Below are positions 40,176-50,620 of a DNA stretch of 64,000 nt, piece after piece (position 1 is the first letter of the stretch; every line of letters begins with the position of its first letter). A program made the position numbers and the translations under genes. Below the pieces are notes generated by a model. The model searched no databases. It saw only the letters and a list, made by a program, of their open reading frames with translations, and was not told where the DNA came from. Origin of the DNA: Stentor coeruleus (lineage: Eukaryota; Ciliophora; Heterotrichea; Heterotrichida; Stentoridae); NCBI GenBank assembly GCA_001970955.1, contig MPUH01000127.1:1-64000 (forward strand), read 5' to 3'.

Positions 40176-42485
40176 CTAATGAATTTTCGTTCCCCTCCTT
40201 GTGACAACACCCTGATTAATATCACTAATAATCGACTTCTGATCAAGATACTTCGTTTTCTCATTTTTCTTTTTATCACAAATCCCGCATTTCCAATTAT
40301 CATCCTGTTGTGCTTTATCAAGATTCCCATCATACTTCACGCATTTTAAATGAAACCATTTTTCACATTTAGTACATTCAATCATTTCATTATCTCTAAT
40401 TTTCTCTTCCCATTGTTCTTGTGTCCATTCAGGCATCCAAGGTATTTCATAATAATAAGGTTGATTGCATATACAATAAGTATCAGAACTAACTCTTGGG
40501 TTATAATCAATAAATTTTTTTTTATGTCTTGTATAATGTTTAGTAGGAGGTAATTCTTTTCCTTGATATAAACAAAGTCTCTGTCCAAGAAGAAGCATTT
40601 CGTTTTTAAGCTTACTAAAAAGTGTATCTTGATACCTTTTAAAACATTCTTCTGTAGTCCTCCCATCAATAATAATATTTTCTTCAATAATCACAGCAGG
40701 GACTATTAGTGTATAATATTGAGGTCGGGTTATACTAACTCTAGAAGATCTTGTGGCTGCTTGTAGATTAACATTTATAATAAAAGGTTTTTTTTGTGAC
40801 AGATTAAGATTGTATAAGAATTGTTGGATTTTGTACTCTAAGGATAAATCTTCATCTGCAGTAAAAATCCTCCCAGCGGTGTTGCGGATTTTCATCGATC
40901 TTTTGCGTTTGAGCATTTTCATTTGAGATTTAGTTTTATTGAGATATTTTTCTATAGTTTTACAGAACTTGTATATGTCTTCTGATATTTTCTTATGTCT
41001 AAGTTCAAGCATTTTTCTGAGTTTTAAGGGTTTATGAAGGGCACAATAGATTTTTTTTTCACTTGTTTTTGTACTGACAAATAAATTTTTACCGCATTCT
41101 GGATGAAAAGCTGCACTGCATCTATTGAAACTGCATTGAAGGCAGACCCCTTCTTTAGATTTACAGATCTCACATTGCATGTTTAACTTGCTTGTATCTA
41201 TTCCAGAAAGATCAACTCCACAATTCCTAAAAGCAACCCCTGGGGTATGTTGTGCACAAAATGCATGAACCCAAACTGAACTTTTATAATCTTTTTTAGT
41301 TTTAGCTTTTATTGTTGGATAATTAGGGAATATAAGATCTTTTGTGTTGTGTATGGTTTCTTTTAAAGCACCTCCTCTTTTTGGACATAAGGCACATGGG
41401 ATTTCTGTGTTATTTGGGTAAACTTGACAGACATCGCATATGAAATTATCAGTTTGTGAAGCCTTATAACATTTCGGGTGTACCATAATTGAGCATTTTT
41501 TACATACGATAATAAGATCTTCGAAATCATCTTCAGCACAAACAGCACATAAATCTTGGGTTTGAGTTTTAGTTTCTATATCAATTGGCTTTATGTGTTT
41601 TCTAAGACCTGCTAATGAACTTGGAGTTTCTTCAGGTGGTTTGATTTTTGTTTCCATTAGGTTTAGGTATTCATCGTTTACTGGGTCGATATTGTTTAGG
41701 TTGATTTTATTAGAAGGTGAAGATTTTTTTTGCTCAAGAAGTAAAAGGATTGATTGGATGTGTTTTGAGTTACTTTGTTGAACTTTTTCTAACTCAGATG
41801 ATACTCGGGATAGCTGGGATAAAATATAGTTTGAGCCTTCGTGTGTAGAGTCGTATTCAAGATCAAAGATATTATAGGATTTATATTTTAAATCAATATA
41901 GCTACAAGCTGGGAAAGTTGGGAATAAAGATAAGTCGAAGCCTGGGGGGAAATACTCAAGGTTTAATAGATACCAGAAAATATGCCCATTACAAAGAGAA
42001 GCTGCTGAGTCTTTTTCTTTATAATCCTTTTCCCAGAAAGTGCTTGATATCACTTTACGACATATAGATTTAATAAACGGTAGCCTTGAAGTTTCTTTCT
42101 TTTTCTGAGTATTTGAATGCAAGTCACAGAAATTCGCATTCCCATGGAGTGCTTGTGCACACCACGAATGTATAAGTCTAGAACAGTCTTTAACAGTACA
42201 TCTATAACACAATCCAAGAACCCCACATTCACAACAACCCTTGTTTTTTAAGCACATTTCATGTACATACCCAGTTAAATTTATAAATATGCCTGATGGA
42301 AGTTTAATCAATGGAGCTGTAGGCCTTTTACAAAAAATGCAAAAAAGGGTCTCAGAGTAAGTAATAAATGGATATGCATCTTGTGATTCCGTTGATAACG
42401 AAGGATTGTCTTTGAGGAGTTTCTGTTTTGCCCTAGCATTATTCATACTGAGGCGCTTCTTCTTAGTTCTAGGAGAACTGAACAT
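40176..42485 (-). CDS. PHD-finger chromatin protein with PZP module
   Basis: A 769-residue nuclear protein. It has an N-terminal cysteine-rich extended PHD-like unit (residues ~45-130: LFCIFCKRPTAP...CCECGVLGLCYRC...HSWCAQALHG), then a PHD-zinc knuckle-PHD (PZP) module at ~310-490: LCAVCAEDDFEDLIIVCKKC...IPCALCPKRGG...WVHAFCAQHTPG...CEICKSKEGVCLQC..CSAAFHPECG, as in JADE, BRPF and AF10. A third PHD follows near the C-terminus (YCICNQPYYY...ECTKCEKWFHLKC...WKCGIC). Such modules read histone H3 tails and scaffold acetyltransferases. It lacks a catalytic domain. Intron-free, TAG stop. Confidence 0.87.
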   Translation of the reverse strand: MFSSPRTKKKRLSMNNARAKQKLLKDNPSLSTESQDAYPFITYSETLFCIFCKRPTAPLIKLPSGIFINLTGYVHEMCLKNKGCCECGVLGLCYRCTVKDCSRLIHSWCAQALHGNANFCDLHSNTQKKKETSRLPFIKSICRKVISSTFWEKDYKEKDSAASLCNGHIFWYLLNLEYFPPGFDLSLFPTFPACSYIDLKYKSYNIFDLEYDSTHEGSNYILSQLSRVSSELEKVQQSNSKHIQSILLLLEQKKSSPSNKINLNNIDPVNDEYLNLMETKIKPPEETPSSLAGLRKHIKPIDIETKTQTQDLCAVCAEDDFEDLIIVCKKCSIMVHPKCYKASQTDNFICDVCQVYPNNTEIPCALCPKRGGALKETIHNTKDLIFPNYPTIKAKTKKDYKSSVWVHAFCAQHTPGVAFRNCGVDLSGIDTSKLNMQCEICKSKEGVCLQCSFNRCSAAFHPECGKNLFVSTKTSEKKIYCALHKPLKLRKMLELRHKKISEDIYKFCKTIEKYLNKTKSQMKMLKRKRSMKIRNTAGRIFTADEDLSLEYKIQQFLYNLNLSQKKPFIINVNLQAATRSSRVSITRPQYYTLIVPAVIIEENIIIDGRTTEECFKRYQDTLFSKLKNEMLLLGQRLCLYQGKELPPTKHYTRHKKKFIDYNPRVSSDTYCICNQPYYYEIPWMPEWTQEQWEEKIRDNEMIECTKCEKWFHLKCVKYDGNLDKAQQDDNWKCGICDKKKNEKTKYLDQKSIISDINQGVVTRRGTKIH

Positions 42486-44638
42486 ATTTTATTTAACTTA
42501 TAGTGATTAATCTCGTCAATTAAAACCTAAGAACTTAATTCTGATATTATTTTCCTATAGGAAAGTTTGGGATTATTATTTGTTTGTTAGTTTTAATTTG
42601 ATTTTGACTATATTAAGTCTTAGCATTCATCCAGGATTTAACTAATCCTTTGTATGTTTAGAATTTTTGTTAGAAATAGCCTCCTTTGTTGATGTTCTTC
42701 ATGATTTGACTGATTTTTTCTTGTTAAGCTTTATAGCTGTAAATCGACTACTAGAAACCTTAGTAAAATCTTATGCATGGACTTCCATTTTCTTTGATAG
42801 CCAGAATATATATCAAACAAGTATTTTAGCCATGTATGCTACCATATGATTTGAGAGTTTTTATGATAAAACATTATAAGAATCAGTTTTAGTAAAGATG
42901 ATAATGATTTTTATGATATTTGTAAGTTTGATATTGTGATTATTGAAAATTTACTCAGGGGATTAATGCGAGACAGATGCAATGATTGTTGTTCAGGAAA
43001 TTTGGAATGTTGAGGTTGCTGCTAAGAAGGTAGGGTTGGAATTGAGATGATTTAAGGTTTCTGTGTTAGATGTAGTTTAGATAAGCTTGTTGCTATGTGT
43101 ACCATTCAGATGCATAATAGTTTAAAACCATATATCATTTGTAAAGATGTTGGAACTAAGGGAGATTTAATAATATACCACATCTGCAAAAAATATATAT
43201 CATCTCAAGAATCAACTATGAGTTTTTATAGGAATTAAACTATTTCATTCAATTATTTTTTTATAAGACTGATAGAGTGTCTTAGAAATAAAAAGTAAAT
43301 ATTTGTTTAAATTAGATAATAAAGTATAACTAAAACTCAGTTATTATATATTATCATATTAATAGAATTTTATAGTTTGTAGTAATTTTATTATTTGTAA
43401 TATCCTTTAGTGAATATATTTATGGAATATTTCTGTAATCAGATTAATATATATTTAATTCTAATAAGTCATGTTAAGAGTTTTCTCCATGGTTTTGCTC
43501 TTTTTTCCTTTATACAATTATCAACTTTAATAAATGGGAAATAAAATTTTATCATAAAAAAGAATTATTTTAAAGTCTGAAAAAAATATATTTTTGAAAA
43601 TAATACATTAAAATGCTAGTGTAATTCACAAAAATATTGTAGTTAGTAGTATTAGGCAAAGGATATTTTTAATAAGATGAAGATTTGAATTAGATAATCA
43701 ATCATAATTTAGTTATTACAAAATGTTAGCATGCAATGATATTTTGATAATTTAATTAGCGAAGTGTAAAAAATATATAATTAAAGCATTAGAGGTTATG
43801 TTTATTTCTCATCATTTTGTTCAATTTTTATCTAACTTTAAAAGCATAATATTATAATATAATCAGATTTTATCATTTCTGACTATGAGATAGCTTGTAA
43901 TTAACTATAAAAAAAAATAGCTTTATCATGTATTATGCATTATCATCTTCTCAAAAAAAAAAATCATTCAAAGTTCTATTACTTATTCATTACCATTTTT
44001 AGATATTCCAAGAGTATAATTGCATTCAATCTAACTTCCAATAATCTAATTAACTTCATAATCACACCAATAAATCTTCATAATAGCATCCTAAATTCTA
44101 TTCACCTCTCAACAAAACCATTATCCTTCCTTTATCTTAACTATAATTTTACTTATATTTACACATTCTAATCCCAAACATAGCCTAATCATTTATCCTT
44201 TCAATATAAAATATCTTCTATTCATACACATTCTCTCATATCCTAAGCATCACAACTCAACAATTCAACTACTTCCCTTATAGCTTCAACTCAAAATATT
44301 CACCCACAATACAAACTACATACAAAACAAATTAACTTCCAATGAACTTATATAACAAAATTATCTTAAACAAAATAGATATCAGAAGGAATATCGAATC
44401 ACTTTTCATTCGGGGAAAGAAGAGTTTCTCATCATTTTATTCGACCATATTTGAAAATATTATTAACCTAAGTCAAATATGTCTTTTTATATCAAAATCT
44501 AATATCTCCATATAAACTAAACTCAAATATACCATCAAATATTTTAAAATTCTAAATATATAAAATATACACATTCAATAAATCCTTCAAAGAAAAATAT
44601 TATAATATTTTCTAATTTTCCCATAATTTTATGATAAA
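42486..44638. other. Longest intergenic region (2.15 kb), with a possible gene remnant
   Basis: Spacer between the PHD gene start and the Rpb4 end. G over C until about 43900, then C over G to 44638, i.e. one skew switch as expected for 5' then 3' flanks of minus genes. On the plus strand a single frame from about 42650 to 43078 is mostly open but carries two TAA stops (near 42878 and 42967) and contains protein-like stretches (FFLLSFIAVNRLLETL; EVAAKKVGLELRWF). It has no good ATG or 15-nt introns. I treat it as a possible decayed gene. Nothing else is supported. Confidence 0.4.
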
Positions 44639-45013
44639 CTAACCTTGTAAATTCTTAAGCCTAGCAATTTCTTCTAAAGTTTGATTAAGATGGTCATCAT
44701 TTTCAAAACGCGCAAGTTCAGGGATTAATGCTTTAGCTTCTTCAGCAGTTTGTGGACAAAGATTCATTAATAGGGTGATTTCAATTTGTGTAAAGTCACT
44801 TTCTACTAAAAGTTTTCTAACCTCACCAGCAATTTGCCCATCTGGGAATCTATTATATCTTTTCGCATAAGAATAAATTTTCTCAAAGATTGCATTGTTA
44901 CTTGTGATTTGCCCTTGGTCTTTAAAGTACTGAAGAACAATAACAACTTCAGGAATACTCAGCGCATTTGCACTTGCGAACTCAGGTCCAAGTTTAGTTA
45001 CAAGATCATCCAT
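44639..45013 (-). CDS. POLR2D: RNA polymerase II subunit Rpb4
   Basis: A 124-residue Rpb4, which with Rpb7 forms the stalk of RNA polymerase II. The C-terminal HRDC-like helical domain is well conserved: IYSYAKRYNRFPDG, VRKLLVESDFTQIEITLLMN, LCPQTAEEAKALIPELARF (family LCPETAEEAKALIPSL) and a final LEEIARLKNLQ. It is close to the length of human RPB4 (142). TAA stop. The start lies only a few bases after the predicted end of the upstream gene on the same strand if that gene reads through its TGA. Confidence 0.93.
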   Translation of the reverse strand: MDDLVTKLGPEFASANALSIPEVVIVLQYFKDQGQITSNNAIFEKIYSYAKRYNRFPDGQIAGEVRKLLVESDFTQIEITLLMNLCPQTAEEAKALIPELARFENDDHLNQTLEEIARLKNLQG

Positions 45014-45023
45014 ATATATATAT

Positions 45024-45926
45024 TTATATCATATAAAAATATCTAGTATATAAAAGTTTTCCAACATAAAAATCCAAATATAAAATCCAAATACAAAATT
45101 TATAAACTCATGATTTACTATAAATATTTTTATTTCTTTTCTCAGCCAAGAATTTTAAATACGGTTCATTGTAGTACTCAGGCAAGTTAAACTTTTTCGT
45201 TTTCCTCTCGCACTTTTTCTCAACCTTCTCCACAATTTTTTTTTCCCCATTTGAACTTTGAGGTTTCGATGATTTAGGTCTAGAAAGTTTCCAACCTGAT
45301 ATTCCAACCCTATGATAAGGTATCTGTACAGGTTTATGTTCAATTTCATAACTTTCATAAAAATCTTCTTTATGTATAGTAACAAGAGCATTAGGTCTTG
45401 CATAAGTATGTATAACATATTCATCATAAGCTTCAGGACTAGGGAATTTTTCTTCAGATATTTTTTTAACAAGGATTTCTGGAGGGTCAGGTTTAAAAAC
45501 TGCTTGAATTGGTTCACTAAGTATTTTACTTAATATTCGATTTGAAGCTTTTGTATATTTTCCTGTATGGTTAATTAATGTTAATGGTACATCTTTACAT
45601 GTATCTAATGGAGACATATATGGTATTGGAGCTCTTTTTGATAATATGCCGATTTGACCTTTTGTAACTCCGAGATATTTTATTGAGTAACATGGGGCAT
45701 TAGATTTTATGTCTTTTGGGGAACTTTGTATTGTTGGAGTTTTATTGACTGGATTTAGTGAAAAACTATCGGATTTTTTTATATCGGGTATTAGGGATAG
45801 TCTTCTTTTGGATACTATTGCGGATTTTATTGACTTTGGTGGGGATTTTAAGTGGTCTGGTATTGAACTCTCCCATATGAAGGGTTTATTTGATGATAAA
45901 ATCGTCTTTGGATGCTGGTTATTCAT
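45024..45926 (-). CDS. Unknown basic protein (272 or 300 aa)
   Basis: I do not recognise it. The first 272 residues are rich in Pro, Ser and Lys with no membrane segment, e.g. PYHRVGISGWKLSRPKSS and KKFNLPEYYNEPYLKF near the end, suggesting a structural or cytoskeletal protein. The TGA at 45108-45110 is read as Trp in this genome; the frame then runs to TAA at 45024 with a hydrophobic, Tyr-rich tail unlike the rest. It would then end 10 bases before the Rpb4 start codon. A tail in noncoding sequence is suspicious, so the true 3' end is uncertain. ATG 45926 is followed by an uninterrupted frame. Confidence 0.72.
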
Positions 45927-46010
45927 TTTTAGAGATTATTATTTGGAATTTTTATAGTGGAAGATAAGTTTTATATAGTTTATATGCATTGATTGGATTT
46001 GAAGTTCTTA

Positions 46011-46607
46011 TTAATTTGCTTTGTCGTTGGGATTGAGGAAGCTGTTTAAAGTATTGTTGTAAAAGTTTATTTCTTCGGTTGTTAGGTCTGCGTAAAGAGC
46101 AATTTCCTTTACTTTTCTTTTTGATTCTTCAGCTGCTCGGCAGTATTCTTGTTTTCCAAGAATTTCTTTTTTGTTGCCTTCAAGAAAAAGTCCTCCCGTG
46201 AATTGGTTAAAAGTATGCAAAGAAGATTTATTAATACTTGGCAAACGGATTTTACTATGTTTTAAAAACTGAGATATATCAGAATTAAGTCTATGCGATT
46301 TTTCTATTGAATTTATTGAGGAAATGTTACAACTTGACATAAGTGTATTACCTTTGATATATTTTACATAATGAACTGAAAGGTGAGTAATTCTAGAAGT
46401 TTTATAAGTTGATTTTGTAGAATGAGGAGGAGAGGAGTTAAGTACTGAGCTCGCTTTAGAACGTAGATGGCTATCAAATAGGATTTTATTTTTGTTTCTT
46501 TTAGACTTACCATTCCTAGGATTTTTCTTTCTTCTTGGTTTTCCACCAAATATTGGAGGAAGGATTAATTCAGACTTATTTTCTTGTTCTTCAATTGCGC
46601 TTTCCAT
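46011..46607 (-). CDS. Unknown basic protein (198 aa)
   Basis: I do not recognise it. A 198-residue protein with a highly basic N-terminal third (GGKPRRKKNPRNGKSKRNKN), Ser/Thr-rich middle and a C-terminal short helix region (AAEESKRKVKEIALYADLTT). No motif or membrane segment is seen. TAA stop, no introns. It follows, in minus order, a gene with similarly basic, disordered composition 84 bases away; both could be ciliate structural proteins, by inference only. Confidence 0.68.
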   Translation of the reverse strand: MESAIEEQENKSELILPPIFGGKPRRKKNPRNGKSKRNKNKILFDSHLRSKASSVLNSSPPHSTKSTYKTSRITHLSVHYVKYIKGNTLMSSCNISSINSIEKSHRLNSDISQFLKHSKIRLPSINKSSLHTFNQFTGGLFLEGNKKEILGKQEYCRAAEESKRKVKEIALYADLTTEEINFYNNTLNSFLNPNDKAN

Positions 46608-47516
46608 TCAGAAAATATATAAAGTTAATAGTATGATATATCTAGGGTTTGTTTAATTAAGTTGATTAGAAAATGAAAAGAATTGTATTTAGATTAGGAT
46701 TAGAATTAAGTTTGATGAGAGCTTTTAGAAAAATTATTTGTTATGTGAATTTTTAATGTTTAAATTTTAGTTTTATTTTTATTTAAACTATACCTATTAT
46801 CAGAGTTTATTATAATGAATTAGTTAAGTTTTTGAGTTTTATGCTTGGAATATGAGTTTTATCTATTTTATTAATTTCATATATAATTCATCCTGATTTT
46901 AAGTTTTTAATTTTTATTCTGTGAAGTTTTTTAGACTATATAAGCTTAGTTATAATTTAAAAAATTATATGAAGAAATTACTGATAGTATGTTTGCATAA
47001 AATTGTAATGCATTAGTCCCTAACAATCTTCAATTTTTTTTTATAAGATTTCCTCATTGTAAATCACATATCAAGTTCAGCATTGCCCTTATCTTTATTA
47101 AAGTAGTTATCTCCTCACAAAATCTTATAAATACCTAAATATCATAACTTTTGCTCTTTTATCATAAAATTACACAAATTTCTCAGTCCAAGTTTTACAT
47201 TTAAAATCCTTTACATCTAATTATATACACCAAATATTCATCAAAAAAAACATTCATCTCACAATTTTATCATTCAAAAATCAATAAATCTCATTATAAA
47301 ATCTATGCACATCCCAAAACCTTTCCTCCATCACAATAAACCTCCTCTTTACGCCCTCCAAATCATCCTCATCCAAATCTTAACCAAAAACTTATCACAA
47401 AACCTAAAACCTGTCTTATTCACAAACCAAAACGATTTCTCATCTAAAAACCCTAAAACTTTCCTAAAAATCCATTTAGTTTCATGATTGAATTTTTAAA
47501 TAATTAGTGATTAGAA
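46608..47516. promoter_or_regulatory. Divergent intergenic region
   Basis: Spacer of 909 bases between a minus gene and an RRM gene on the plus strand. G-rich until about 46990, C-rich after. An open run at 47290-47487 in the C-rich part has a low-complexity look and is not supported as a gene. Confidence 0.5.
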
Positions 47517-48122
47517 ATGGATAAATCTAAACCTCTATGTTGGGCTGATTTTTCCGAAGATGAAACCTCTGACACTGAAGAACTAACTCCTTTATCTGAC
47601 CCAAACAAAAAACTCCTCCTCGACACAATCAGTTCCTCTACTCAACCATTATACCATTTCAAAATCGAAAATCTTCCATATACAATAACAACAAATGAAG
47701 AAATCCAAGCTTTTCTCAGCCTTTCCGAAAATGAAGCTGCTATTCGAATGCAGTACAAAGGCAAAAAATTCACTGGATTTGCTCTTTTAATGACTAAATC
47801 TCAAGATATAGCATTAGCTATTGCCATAAAATATGGAAGTAACTACAATGGCAGACCAATTCTCATATATTATAAACCAAACGAAAACTCTCAGTGGATT
47901 CCTCAAAAAAAGATGTTAGACTCAACAGGGCATAATACAACTTTTTCAATCACTCCACAAAATCGTATAGAAAACCATAAGAAAAAGCCTACAAAAGTAG
48001 GTAAAAACAGTCTCATAACAACAAAAGGCCAAGATTCTATAAAAAACTCCGCAAATATCCTAAATGATACTGCGATAATAAGTGTTTGGCCTAAAAAAGG
48101 TAAAGGTAAATTTACAAGATAA
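47517..48122 (+). CDS. RRM protein, eIF4H/eIF4B-like
   Basis: A 201-residue protein with an acidic N-terminus (WADFSEDETSDTEE) and one RRM at about residues 45-125. RNP2 is YHFKIENLPY and RNP1 is KKFTGFALLM, so the aromatic positions are partly kept. The C-terminus is basic and ends KKGKGKFTR. Acidic start, single RRM and basic tail resemble eIF4H/eIF4B, which stimulate the eIF4A helicase, but the similarity is by layout only. TAA stop. A second gene starts 46 bases downstream. Confidence 0.72.
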   Translation: MDKSKPLCWADFSEDETSDTEELTPLSDPNKKLLLDTISSSTQPLYHFKIENLPYTITTNEEIQAFLSLSENEAAIRMQYKGKKFTGFALLMTKSQDIALAIAIKYGSNYNGRPILIYYKPNENSQWIPQKKMLDSTGHNTTFSITPQNRIENHKKKPTKVGKNSLITTKGQDSIKNSANILNDTAIISVWPKKGKGKFTR

Positions 48123-48168
48123 TCAAATAACTAATTATACATAATAAAAATTAAGTTATTATATAAAA

Positions 48169-48867
48169 ATGCTAATATTAGCTATGATTTTACTCGGACT
48201 TATAAGAGCAGAATATTATACATGTAGTTCAGCTGGGAATGCTTGCAAAGTTGGGACGACATGTTGCAAAAGATCAAATGGGAAATATGGTTGCTGTCCT
48301 TTAGCTAATGGAATCTGTTGTAATGATGGAGAAGGGCATTGCTGTCCTTATGGTTTTCCTGTTTGTGATATTCCCCATAAAAGATGCTCAGACCATCTTT
48401 CTATGTATCTTGGAGAACCTTTGAAAGCAGATGCTTTAGACTATAAAGATGCATTTCAATTCTTATATGGGATTGGATCAGGACTTGGTATTCGTCTTGA
48501 TCAATATGTTACATGTACTGAACAGTTGTCAATTTCAATAACCCTTTTCTTACAAGCTTCAAAATATATGGGTGGTAGTACGACTTTAGACAATTTGATT
48601 ATGGTTGAATTATTAGGTGAAGGGCTACAACATTTGTCTATGTGCACTTTTAACTGCTTGGGAGCTGTTCAGACAAGTGTAAATTTTGTAGATGAGTTTA
48701 TTGGGGAAATTGATGACAGAAATGATTTTATGTGGAAAATTATTGAAAACATTGGGATCTATGGGAATTATATGTATAGAGAATATGAACAGATTCCTGA
48801 AGATACTTGGGAAGGCAAAGGGTATAGGATCGGAAAGATCATTACTTATTTGTTTAGAGTTAGATAA
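48169..48867 (+). CDS. Secreted granulin-domain protein
   Basis: A 232-residue protein with a signal peptide (MLILAMILLGLIRAEYYTC) and a granulin-type Cys domain at about residues 20-75: CKVGTTCCK, YGCCPLANGICCNDGEGHCCPYGFPVC. The paired CC and GCCP/HCCP pattern is diagnostic. The remaining 150 residues have no repeat of this fold and contain several Cys (VTCTEQ, MCTFNCLG), unlike granulin-tailed cysteine proteases of plants, so the second domain is unrecognised. Ciliates may secrete it from extrusomes, or it acts in lysosomes; neither is shown. TAA stop. Confidence 0.8.
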   Translation: MLILAMILLGLIRAEYYTCSSAGNACKVGTTCCKRSNGKYGCCPLANGICCNDGEGHCCPYGFPVCDIPHKRCSDHLSMYLGEPLKADALDYKDAFQFLYGIGSGLGIRLDQYVTCTEQLSISITLFLQASKYMGGSTTLDNLIMVELLGEGLQHLSMCTFNCLGAVQTSVNFVDEFIGEIDDRNDFMWKIIENIGIYGNYMYREYEQIPEDTWEGKGYRIGKIITYLFRVR

Positions 48868-49899
48868 AAATTATATGGAAAATATTAGATGTGGAGATTT
48901 TATTTATGGATGTGTATGATTTTAATTAAATAGTATATGTTGGTAATTTTATTAAGAACTATTTGATATATGATTTGAATTAGGTTTATGTTTTTATTGA
49001 ATATGAATTTTTATGTAATTAAGTCTATTATTAATTTAGTTATTGTTATTAATTTATGAGTTTATTTTAGTTTTGATTTTACTAATTGCTTTGTTGATAG
49101 GGTGCTAGAAGATTTCAGGCTTTTTATGCTATTTAGGAAATTTTATAGGAATGGATATAAGTTTTTTCTGACTAATTTTGTTGCTTTGGGGATTCTAGAG
49201 GGTCACTAGAATTTAGGAGGATTTTGAATGTGTTATGATTAAAAGATATAGAATTGGAAGATTTTAGCAATAAGATGATTGTTATTGTAATATTGTAATG
49301 GGAAATTATTTGAGTTTTAATATATTTTTGTGAATGATTGTAAGCGAAACTTTGGTAGGGAGGAGTTAAATAAAGTTTATTTGCTATTATGGGTATGGAA
49401 TCTATAAGGGTTTTGTAGTAGTTTATTATTAAATAATTGTTTAATATTTATATAATCACTGAAAATCAAGATACTTATTATAAATAATAAACTGTTGTTT
49501 AGAAAATTTCTAAAACTATACACGCTTTAAAAAATATTTGATCGATGATTGTAATTTATTAAAATAAAACATTTTTTATATTCAGTTATATAAGTTATCA
49601 AAACTCTATTGATTAAACTATATTTAAACAATCTCTTAATATTAACTTTATCACAAACATGCACATTCAGAAACATAAAATCAAAGAATCAATTAAAAAA
49701 TCTTATAATTATCAAAACAAAAAACTTTTGTATCACATCATTCAACACAAAAATCTTTTATCAAACTCAATCCAAAATCCTCTAAACCACCCAGCTTAAA
49801 ATCCCCTCTTACAATCTCATTAACCCTTTAATAATACTACCATCTTCATCTTAAATTTCTTTCTCAAGAAGAAAATCTCCGAAGTTATCTCATATAAAT
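48868..49899. other. Intergenic, no gene seen
   Basis: Spacer of 1032 bases between two plus genes. Strongly G-rich/C-poor to about 49450, then C-rich/G-poor to the ribosomal protein gene. No coding frame is supported. Confidence 0.55.
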
Positions 49900-50349
49900 A
49901 TGGACAAAAAAGCTTTAGTTGTTAAAGACGTGTCAGCCTCTGCCTTCATATCAGAATATGCAGCTTATCTTAAAAGAACAGATAAGATTACAATTCCAAG
50001 TTGGGTAGATTATGTCAAAACAGGTTCTGGAAAACAATTAGCTCCATATGATAAAGACTGGCTTTATATACGTGCAGCAGCTTTAGCAAGAAAAGTTTAT
50101 TTAAGACCAAATATTGGTGTAGGAGCATTGAAAAAAGAGTTTGGATGCTCAAAAAACTATGGAACAACCCCATGTCACTTTGTCCAAGGATCAGGGAAAA
50201 TTATTAGATATCTTATGAAAGAACTTGAAGATAAAGGGATTATTGAGACTATCAAAGATGAAGATAATGACCAAAGGACAATTGGTAGAAAAATTACTCA
50301 GAAAGGTCAGCAGGAACTTGATAGTATTGCTAGGCAGATTAAAGTTTAG
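49900..50349 (+). CDS. RPS19: Ribosomal protein eS19
   Basis: A 149-residue small-subunit ribosomal protein required for 18S rRNA processing and 40S assembly. Diagnostic segments are visible: VKDVSASAFISEYAAYLKR, IPSWVDYVKTGSGKQLAPYDKDW, YIRAAALARKVYLRPNIGVG, the YGTTPCHFVQGSGKIIRYLM stretch and RKITQKGQQELDSIARQI at the end. Length matches human RPS19 (145). No introns; TAG stop. Confidence 0.96.
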   Translation: MDKKALVVKDVSASAFISEYAAYLKRTDKITIPSWVDYVKTGSGKQLAPYDKDWLYIRAAALARKVYLRPNIGVGALKKEFGCSKNYGTTPCHFVQGSGKIIRYLMKELEDKGIIETIKDEDNDQRTIGRKITQKGQQELDSIARQIKV

Positions 50350-50620
50350 ATTAAGTAGCTTGAATAATTATTATGATTTTGTATGTTGGATAAAAAAAAT
50401 TTATAAGTTTTCGGGAATTTATGATGATATTTGGTGAGTTTTATAATAAATCCATAAGATTAATAGTATTTATTTAAACTATAAGCCTTTAAATAATTTC
50501 TACAATAGAGTTTTATATATAAAATTTATATTTTCCTTTAATTATACACAACATTTTATAGCCATAGCAATTATCTATTAAAATTTTAAAAAACTATTAT
50601 AAACTTCATCATCCTACATC

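Noticed and set aside
43935-44171. Plus-strand frame in the long spacer before Rpb4
   Set aside because: Composed of Asn, Ile, Leu, Thr and Ser from C-rich, G-poor flank; no start context, motif or homology look.
47305-47487. Plus-strand frame upstream of the RRM gene
   Set aside because: Pro/Lys/Leu/Asn low complexity in the C-rich 5' flank, with stops before the RRM start. Treated as promoter region.
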